From: Pelomicrobium sp036803785
Lineage (GTDB): Bacteria; Pseudomonadota; Gammaproteobacteria; Burkholderiales; UBA6910
Assembly: GCF_036803785.1 (NCBI RefSeq)
Contig: NZ_DAIRTR010000122.1
Span: 1-8,639, forward strand
DNA: 8,639 nt
Reading direction: 5' to 3'
Shown: in pieces, positions 4,431 to 8,639 of the stretch
How the letters are laid out: every line of letters starts with the position of its first letter
Position numbering within the stretch: position 1 is the first letter of the stretch
The notes under the pieces: model-generated
Database searches by the model: none
Told to the model about the DNA's origin: nothing
The model's input: the letters and a program-made list of their open reading frames with translations, nothing else
Position numbers and translations under genes: made by a program

Positions 4431-6134
4431 TTGGCCCGACCTGAAAGAGTACGCCTGGGACAGCTCTTGATAGACCAAAGACTCATCACCGAAGAGCAGC
4501 TCGCCCGGGCGCTCACAGAGCAGAAGCGAACCGGCCGCAAGCTGGGACGCACCCTGGTGGAGCTCGGGTTCGTCACCGAGGACGAGATCTCCCGGGCGCT
4601 TGCCCGGCAGCTCAAGATCCCCTTCGTGGATTTGCGGCGCCAGGACATCCGCCCTGAGGTGGCGCAGAAACTGCCCGAGGTCCACGCCCGGCGCTTTCGT
4701 GCCCTCGCGCTGGAGGAAGCCGGTTCCGCCCTGCGGGTGGGGATGGCGGACCCCACGGATCTCTTCGCCTATGACGAGCTTACCCGGGTCCTCAAGCGGG
4801 ACTTGGAGCTCGCCGTGGTAACCGAGTCCCAGCTCCTGGAGGTGATCGACCGGGTTTACCGGCGCACCGAAGAGATCAGCAACCTCGCCCAGGCTTTGGA
4901 GGAGGAGCTGGGAGATTCCGGTATCGACCTGGCGGCCTTAGGGCTCGGCGCAGGGGTGGAAGATGCCCCGGTGGTCAAGCTCTTGCAGTCGGTTTTCGAA
5001 GATGCGGTCCAGGTGCGTGCCTCCGACATCCACATCGAGCCCCAGGAACGGCGGCTGCAGATCCGTTTTCGCATCGACGGAGTGCTGCACCTGCAGACCG
5101 AGGCGGACCTGAGAATCGCCTCGGCCCTCGCCCTGCGGTTGAAACTCATGGCCGGGCTGGACATCGCCGAGCGGCGCCTTCCCCAGGACGGGCGCTTCAA
5201 CGCCAAGGTGCGGGGATCGAGCATCGACGTGCGTCTTTCCACCATGCCTACTCAGCACGGCGAGTCCATCGTCATGCGGCTGTTGAACCAGAGCGAGGGG
5301 CTATTGCGGCTTTCTCAGCTCGGCATGCCGGAGGATATTCAGCAGCGGCTGCGCCAGGTGATCCAGCGCCCCTCCGGAATGGTGCTGGTGACCGGCCCCA
5401 CGGGCAGCGGCAAGACTACCACTCTCTACGCGCTGCTTGCCGAGCTCAACTCGGTGGAGCGCAAGATCATCACCGTGGAAGACCCGGTGGAGTACCGGCT
5501 CGCGGGGGTGAGCCAGGTGCAGGTACACGAGAAAATCGACCTCACCTTCGGGCGCGTGCTGCGCTCTGCCCTGCGCCAGGACCCGGACGTGATCCTGGTG
5601 GGGGAGATGCGGGACCAGGGCACGGTGGAGACGGGGCTGCGGGCTGCCATGACCGGTCATTTGGTCTTTTCCACCCTGCACACCAACGACGCCGTGAGCA
5701 CTCCCGTCCGCCTCCTGGACATGGGAGCGCCTCGCTACATGGTGGCCATGTCCCTGCATCTGGTCTTGGCCCAGCGGCTGCTGCGCCTCGTGTGCGAGGG
5801 TTGTGCCGAACCCTACCTTCCTCTTCCCCAGGAGCTGGAATGGCTGCGTCAGGAGCCGGGGATTGGCGCCTCGGCCACCGGCTTCGTCCACGGCCGGGGT
5901 TGTTCCCGTTGCAGCGGCACGGGCTACCGGGGGCGCACAGGAATCTACGAGATGCTGGAGATGACCCGCCCCGTGGTGGAGGCCTTGAGCCGGGAAGACG
6001 CTGCCGCCTTTGCGGCAGCGGCGCGCGAGCAGATGCGGGGGCACACCCTGCGGCGCCACGCTGCTCAGCTGGCGGCATCGGGCAGGACCACCGTAGCCGA
6101 AGCCATGCGGGTGGCGAGCCAGGGCGAGGATTGA
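4431..6134 (+). CDS. mshE: Type IV pilus/type II secretion assembly ATPase with c-di-GMP-binding MshEN motif (MshE-like)
   Basis: Cytoplasmic hexameric ATPase that powers pilin polymerisation at the inner membrane; 567 residues. The N-terminus has two 24-residue MshEN c-di-GMP motifs: residues 8-31 (starting RLGQLL, ending LTEQ) and 37-60 (starting KLGRTL, ending LARQ). They are separated by the 5-residue spacer KRTGR, the arrangement described for Vibrio MshE. The usual Gly of the first motif is Arg17. The ATPase core follows: GPTGSGKT Walker A (322-329), Asp box ITVEDPVEY (347-355), Walker B region DPDVILVGEMRD (384-395) and His box GHLVFSTLHTND (409-420). A four-cysteine zinc site is formed by C455/C458 and C491/C494. 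The start is TTG with a strong ribosome binding site. mshG follows 18 bases after the stop. A PilB or GspE name is possible, but the MshEN pair and the MshA-like pilin downstream favour MSHA type. Confidence 0.93.
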   Translation: MARPERVRLGQLLIDQRLITEEQLARALTEQKRTGRKLGRTLVELGFVTEDEISRALARQLKIPFVDLRRQDIRPEVAQKLPEVHARRFRALALEEAGSALRVGMADPTDLFAYDELTRVLKRDLELAVVTESQLLEVIDRVYRRTEEISNLAQALEEELGDSGIDLAALGLGAGVEDAPVVKLLQSVFEDAVQVRASDIHIEPQERRLQIRFRIDGVLHLQTEADLRIASALALRLKLMAGLDIAERRLPQDGRFNAKVRGSSIDVRLSTMPTQHGESIVMRLLNQSEGLLRLSQLGMPEDIQQRLRQVIQRPSGMVLVTGPTGSGKTTTLYALLAELNSVERKIITVEDPVEYRLAGVSQVQVHEKIDLTFGRVLRSALRQDPDVILVGEMRDQGTVETGLRAAMTGHLVFSTLHTNDAVSTPVRLLDMGAPRYMVAMSLHLVLAQRLLRLVCEGCAEPYLPLPQELEWLRQEPGIGASATGFVHGRGCSRCSGTGYRGRTGIYEMLEMTRPVVEALSREDAAAFAAAAREQMRGHTLRRHAAQLAASGRTTVAEAMRVASQGED

Positions 6135-6152
6135 CGGACAGAAAAAGGGACC

Positions 6153-7382
6153 ATGCCGTTTTTTGCGTACAAGGGCAGAAGCGCCTCGGGGGAGGCGGTA
6201 CGGGGTGTCTTGGAAGGGACCGACGCGGGGGCGGTCGCGGCGCAGCTTTTCACGAACGGGATCACGCCAGTCGACATCGTCGCCGCCGATCCACCGCGGC
6301 CCGCTGGGGTCAAGCAGTGGGGCGCTGCCCTGTTCGGCGAGCGGGTGCGCCTCGTAGACCTTTTGCTCTTCAGCCGCCAGATGTTCGCCCTCCTCAAGGC
6401 GGGAGTCCCAATCATGCAGGCCCTGGCGGGACTGCAGGAGTCCACCGACAACCGGGCGTTCCGCGCTGTTCTCCAGCGCATCCGCGAGCACCTGGACGCG
6501 GGGCGGGAGCTGTCGGCGGCCCTCGCCCGGCAACAGCCGGTGTTTTCTCCCTTCTACGTGGCCATGGTCCAGGTGGGGGAACGCACCGGCCGCCTGGAAG
6601 AGGTGTTCCTGCGGCTGTTCCATCACCTGGAGTTCCAGAAGTTCATGCGGGAGCAGGTGAAGTCGGCCCTGCGCTACCCCCTTTTCGTACTGGCGGCCAT
6701 GGCGATCGCTCTGGTCATCATCAATGTCTTCGTCATTCCAGCCTTCGCCAAGGTCTACGCTGGCTTCAAAGCCGAGCTGCCCCCCCTCACCCGCCTCCTC
6801 ATCGCCTTTTCCGACTTTATGGTGACCCATTGGCCCTGGCTCGTGGGGGCCGGGGCTATGGCGGTTCTCGCCTTCTGGCGCCTGGTCCGCACCCCTCGAG
6901 GACGCCACGGCTGGGACCGGGCGAAGCTCAGGATTCCCATCGCGGGCAGAATCGTCCACAAGGCCACCATGGCGCGCTTCGCCCGAAGCCTCAGCCTTGC
7001 TTTGAGGAGCGGTGTGCCCGTGGTGCAGGGGCTCACCCTGGTGGCTCAGGTGGTGGACAACGACTACGTGGCGGGCCGGGTGGAGAAGATGCGCTCCAGC
7101 GTCGAGCGGGGGGAGAGCGTCCTGCGGGCGGCGATCCAGGCGGGGATCTTCACCCCGGTGGTGCTGCAGATGATCAAGGTGGGGGAAGACTCGGGGGCGC
7201 TGGACGATCTCCTGCAGGAGATCGCCGACCTGTACCAGCGGGAAGTGGAGTACGAGCTGAAGACCCTCTCCGCCCAGATCGAGCCGATCCTGATCGTGGG
7301 ACTGGGGGTCCTGGTGCTGGTGCTCGCCCTGGGCGTGTTCCTGCCCTTGTGGGATCTGGGCAGCGCGGCGCTTTCCAAATGA
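6153..7382 (+). CDS. mshG: Inner-membrane pilus assembly platform protein (GspF/PilC family, MshG-like)
   Basis: Polytopic inner-membrane protein of 409 residues on which the assembly ATPase acts to push pilin subunits into the fibre. The N-terminal FFAYKGRSASGE...VRGVLEG segment (3-22) is typical of the family. Two GspF domains follow (about 71-194 and 274-396). Each has the cytoplasmic helical bundle with a VGE-x-(S/T)G motif (VGERTGRLEEV, 141-151; VGEDSGALDDLL, 343-354). Predicted membrane segments are about 175-197, 226-243 and 378-400. GVP motifs (84-86, 287-289) and PIAGRIVHKATMARFARSLSLALRSG (262-287) are family hallmarks. AAAAAGGGA before the ATG at 6153 serves as the ribosome binding site. 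It lies between mshE and two pilin genes and is surely in the mshE transcript. Confidence 0.94.
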   Translation: MPFFAYKGRSASGEAVRGVLEGTDAGAVAAQLFTNGITPVDIVAADPPRPAGVKQWGAALFGERVRLVDLLLFSRQMFALLKAGVPIMQALAGLQESTDNRAFRAVLQRIREHLDAGRELSAALARQQPVFSPFYVAMVQVGERTGRLEEVFLRLFHHLEFQKFMREQVKSALRYPLFVLAAMAIALVIINVFVIPAFAKVYAGFKAELPPLTRLLIAFSDFMVTHWPWLVGAGAMAVLAFWRLVRTPRGRHGWDRAKLRIPIAGRIVHKATMARFARSLSLALRSGVPVVQGLTLVAQVVDNDYVAGRVEKMRSSVERGESVLRAAIQAGIFTPVVLQMIKVGEDSGALDDLLQEIADLYQREVEYELKTLSAQIEPILIVGLGVLVLVLALGVFLPLWDLGSAALSK

Positions 7383-7425
7383 CGGGTACGGCAATCTCAT
7401 CATTCATTGGGAAAAGGAGACGGGC

Positions 7426-7902
7426 ATGTTCAGGCGAACCAGGGGTTTCACCCTGATCGAGCTCATCATCGTCATCACCATCATCGCCCTCCTGGGAGCG
7501 GTGGCACTGCCCCGCTATCTGGCGCTCCAGGAACAGGCCCGGATCTCCAAGGCCCAGGGGCTTTTCGGCGCCGTGCGCTCCGCCGCCGCCATCGCCCACG
7601 CCGGCTGTCTCGCCAACGTGGGCGGCAACTGCACCCAGACCGGCGGCACCCTGGACATGGAGGGCGTCACCATCAACATGGTGAACGGCTACCCCTCCGC
7701 CTCCGCCTCCACCGTCTCGCCTGGGGGCATCTTGCTGGCGGCCCAGCTCTCCCCCGCGGCCGACGGGCTGACGGTCCAGAGCAGCGCCGGTACCCTCACC
7801 ATCGACATCGACGGGGGAACGGTCCCGGGATGCCGCATCACCTACATCGAGGCACCCTTGAACGGCGCGCCCACCATCGACCTCAACGTCAGCAGTTGCT
7901 GA
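7426..7902 (+). CDS. Type IV pilin-like prepilin, first of two (MSHA type)
   Basis: A 158-residue prepilin. The short basic leader MFRRTRG ends in Gly7; prepilin peptidase would cut before Phe8, giving the mature N-terminus FTLIELIIVITII with the essential Glu5. The hydrophobic helix runs from about 8 to 28 and continues as the amphipathic stalk LPRYLALQEQARISKAQGL. The globular part is Gly/Ala/Thr-rich with four cysteines (61, 69, 136, 158), enough for two disulfides; the last is the C-terminal residue, as in many pilins with a C-terminal disulfide loop. AAGGAG 6 to 7 bases before the ATG is a good ribosome binding site. It follows mshG by 43 bases with no promoter of its own visible, so it is probably expressed with mshE-mshG at lower level than the next pilin. 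It may be an MshB-like minor pilin, but that cannot be decided from sequence. Confidence 0.88.
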   Translation: MFRRTRGFTLIELIIVITIIALLGAVALPRYLALQEQARISKAQGLFGAVRSAAAIAHAGCLANVGGNCTQTGGTLDMEGVTINMVNGYPSASASTVSPGGILLAAQLSPAADGLTVQSSAGTLTIDIDGGTVPGCRITYIEAPLNGAPTIDLNVSSC

Positions 7903-7919
7903 CGGCAACGTCGAGGTTC

Positions 7920-7937
7920 TGACAAATCGTTGACAAA
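7920..7937 (+). repeat. Direct repeat TGACAAA x2, 11 bases apart (candidate enhancer-binding-protein site)
   Basis: TGACAAA occurs at 7920-7926 and 7931-7937, exactly one helical turn apart on the same face of the DNA. On the other strand each reads TTTGTCA, containing the TGTC core known from PilR sites upstream of Pseudomonas pilA. It lies about 110-125 bases before the start site predicted for the sigma-54 promoter at 8018-8033, a usual distance for such activators. The assignment is inference. Confidence 0.45.
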
Positions 7938-7960
7938 CAGGTCCTTAGGCTCGCCCGCGA

Positions 7961-7975
7961 AGAAAGTAACTTTCT
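7961..7975. repeat. 15-base palindrome with 7-base arms (AGAAAGT-A-ACTTTCT)
   Basis: A perfect odd palindrome between the TGACAAA repeats and the sigma-54 promoter, about 75 bases ahead of the predicted start site. No T-run follows it, so it does not look like a terminator; a regulator-binding site is more likely. Confidence 0.5.
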
Positions 7976-7988
7976 GAAAACACGATGG

Positions 7989-8001
7989 AAACAAATTGAC
8001 T
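7989..8001 (-). promoter_or_regulatory. Possible IHF-bending site
   Basis: On the minus strand the 13 bases match 11 of 13 positions of the IHF consensus WATCAANNNNTTR. The place, between a presumed upstream activator site and a -24/-12 promoter, is where IHF often bends DNA at sigma-54 promoters. Weak consensus, so low confidence. Confidence 0.25.
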
Positions 8002-8017
8002 GGACGATGGATCGGAT

Positions 8018-8033
8018 TGGCATGAAAGCTGCA
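8018..8033 (+). promoter_or_regulatory. mshA: Sigma-54 (RpoN) -24/-12 promoter ahead of the MshA-like pilin
   Basis: TGGCATGAAAGCTGCA matches the RpoN consensus except for C instead of T at the first base of TTGCW. The GG (8019-8020) and GC (8031-8032) are 10 bases apart. It shares TGGCATGAA with the mshE promoter. Transcription would start near 8044, about 40 bases before the pilin ATG. Confidence 0.7.
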
Positions 8034-8084
8034 TAACCCCGGCGGCGTTTGCATTTTCGGGTTTTTTTCAACGGGAGGAAAACG

Positions 8085-8531
8085 ATGGAAAAGCGGCAAG
8101 GGGGTTTCACCCTGATCGAGCTGGTGGTGGTGATCGTCATCCTGGGTATCCTGGCGGCGGTGGCCCTGCCCCGGTTCGTGAACCTGCAAAGCGACGCCCG
8201 GAAGGCCGCCGTGAACGGCATGGCGGGGGCGCTGCGCTCGGCGGTGGCGCTGGTGCAGGCGAAGTACATCGCCTCGGGGACCAATACCTCACCGGTGACC
8301 ATGGCCGATGGAACCACCGTTGCCGTGAATACGGGGCCAACGAACGGGGGTGTTCCGACAGGAACAGCGGCCGGAATCGGCAACGCACTGCAATCGACTG
8401 ATGGCTTCATCGTCAATTACGCCGTTTCGACGGCGGTGACCTTCCGCCCGACCAACGGGGGCGGCGCCAACTGCCAGGCGGTCTACAACGGCAGCACGGG
8501 CGCGGTGGCGGTGACCACAACCGGCTGCTGA
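8085..8531 (+). CDS. mshA: Major-type pilin, MshA-like prepilin
   Basis: A 148-residue prepilin with leader MEKRQGG; cleavage after Gly7 gives mature FTLIELVVVIVILG with Glu5. The helix LPRFVNLQSDARKAAVNGMAGALRSA (about 29-53) is the typical MshA stalk region. The small Gly/Thr-rich globular part ends in a cysteine (148) that can pair with C130 in a C-terminal disulfide loop. The start at 8085 is chosen over an upstream in-frame ATG (8049) because GGGAGGA lies 5 to 6 bases before it and the leader then has the normal length. The gene has its own sigma-54 promoter, a strong ribosome binding site and a hairpin right after it (8552-8577), which together suggest it encodes the abundant structural subunit. 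The sequence is close to the V. cholerae MshA N-terminus as I recall it. Confidence 0.9.
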   Translation: MEKRQGGFTLIELVVVIVILGILAAVALPRFVNLQSDARKAAVNGMAGALRSAVALVQAKYIASGTNTSPVTMADGTTVAVNTGPTNGGVPTGTAAGIGNALQSTDGFIVNYAVSTAVTFRPTNGGGANCQAVYNGSTGAVAVTTTGC

Positions 8532-8551
8532 TCCCCTCGCCCTGTTTCGGG

Positions 8552-8577
8552 ACGTCCGGCGTCCCGGCGCCGGACGT
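8552..8577 (+). terminator. Strong hairpin after mshA (partial terminator or mRNA stabiliser)
   Basis: ACGTCCGGCG-TCCCGG-CGCCGGACGT: a perfect 10-base stem with a 6-base loop, 20 bases after the mshA stop. It is followed only by TTTC, so termination may be incomplete. This would let some transcription reach the next prepilin gene while protecting the 3' end of the pilin mRNA. Confidence 0.6.
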
Positions 8578-8608
8578 TTCGGACTAAAGGAAATTGACTG
8601 GGGGTGCC

Positions 8609-8639
8609 ATGGGCGGCGTCCGGAGGGGCGGTTTCACCC
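8609..8639 (+). CDS. Start of a third prepilin gene (partial, cut by window end)
   Basis: Only the first ten codons are present, reading MGGVRRGGFT: a short basic leader ending in Gly-Gly, followed by Phe-Thr. This is the prepilin peptidase site also seen in the two preceding pilins (cleavage expected after Gly8). In MSHA clusters the genes after mshA encode minor prepilins such as MshC or MshD, so a minor pilin is likely. The ribosome binding site is weak (GGGGGT just before the ATG, AAAGGAAA further upstream). The gene lies 77 bases after the mshA stop, beyond the hairpin. Confidence 0.75.
   Translation, partial: MGGVRRGGFT

Noticed and set aside
5301..7403. 700-residue open frame on the minus strand
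   Set aside because: It is the antisense shadow of mshE and mshG. The composition (His, Gln, Pro, Arg-rich) has no family features, while the plus strand encodes clear motifs.
5792..7456. 554-residue open frame on the plus strand
   Set aside because: Out-of-phase reading of the end of mshE and all of mshG; glycine/arginine/proline-rich nonsense.

Overview
The window is GC-rich DNA from a proteobacterium, most likely a betaproteobacterium or a close high-GC gammaproteobacterium. The evidence is the housekeeping order gpmA | rhodanese(yibN)-grxC-secB-(SH3 protein)-gpsA | trmL. Its core, yibN-grxC-secB-gpsA, is the order known from E. coli; the small SH3 gene between secB and gpsA and the adjacent gpmA fit betaproteobacterial genomes. 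No insertion sequence, phage gene, CRISPR array, tRNA or rRNA was seen.

Region 1 (1-1182). The 5' half of gpmA lies on the minus strand. It is divergent from a small ArsR-type repressor that lacks the arsenic-binding CxC box. Instead it carries two cysteines 66 residues apart (C47 and C113), the spacing of the persulfide/redox sensors SqrR and BigR. Behind it is a 348-base interval with no convincing gene. That interval holds two adjacent AT-rich inverted repeats (892-922) over a possible sigma-70 promoter, and an extended -10 promoter just ahead of the rhodanese gene.

Region 2 (1183-4337). A tight operon-like series encodes a membrane-anchored rhodanese, glutaredoxin 3, the SecB chaperone, an exported two-SH3-domain protein and GpsA. 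secB, the SH3 gene and gpsA are joined by 4-base ATGA overlaps. The convergent trmL (tRNA wobble methyltransferase) closes the block.

Region 3 (4338-8639). A type IV pilus/type II secretion-like cluster of MSHA type starts here: mshE-like ATPase with a tandem c-di-GMP-binding MshEN motif, mshG-like inner-membrane platform, a first pilin, an MshA-like pilin, and the first codons of a third prepilin cut by the window end. Two near-perfect sigma-54 (-24/-12) promoters are visible, one ahead of mshE (4381-4396) and one ahead of the MshA-like pilin (8018-8033). The second has upstream direct repeats one helical turn apart, a 15-base palindrome and an IHF-like site between the repeats and the promoter. 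A strong hairpin follows the MshA-like gene. The layout suggests that an RpoN-dependent activator sets pilus synthesis at two points, with cyclic-di-GMP acting later on the assembly ATPase. The promoter assignments come from reading the sequence and are untested.
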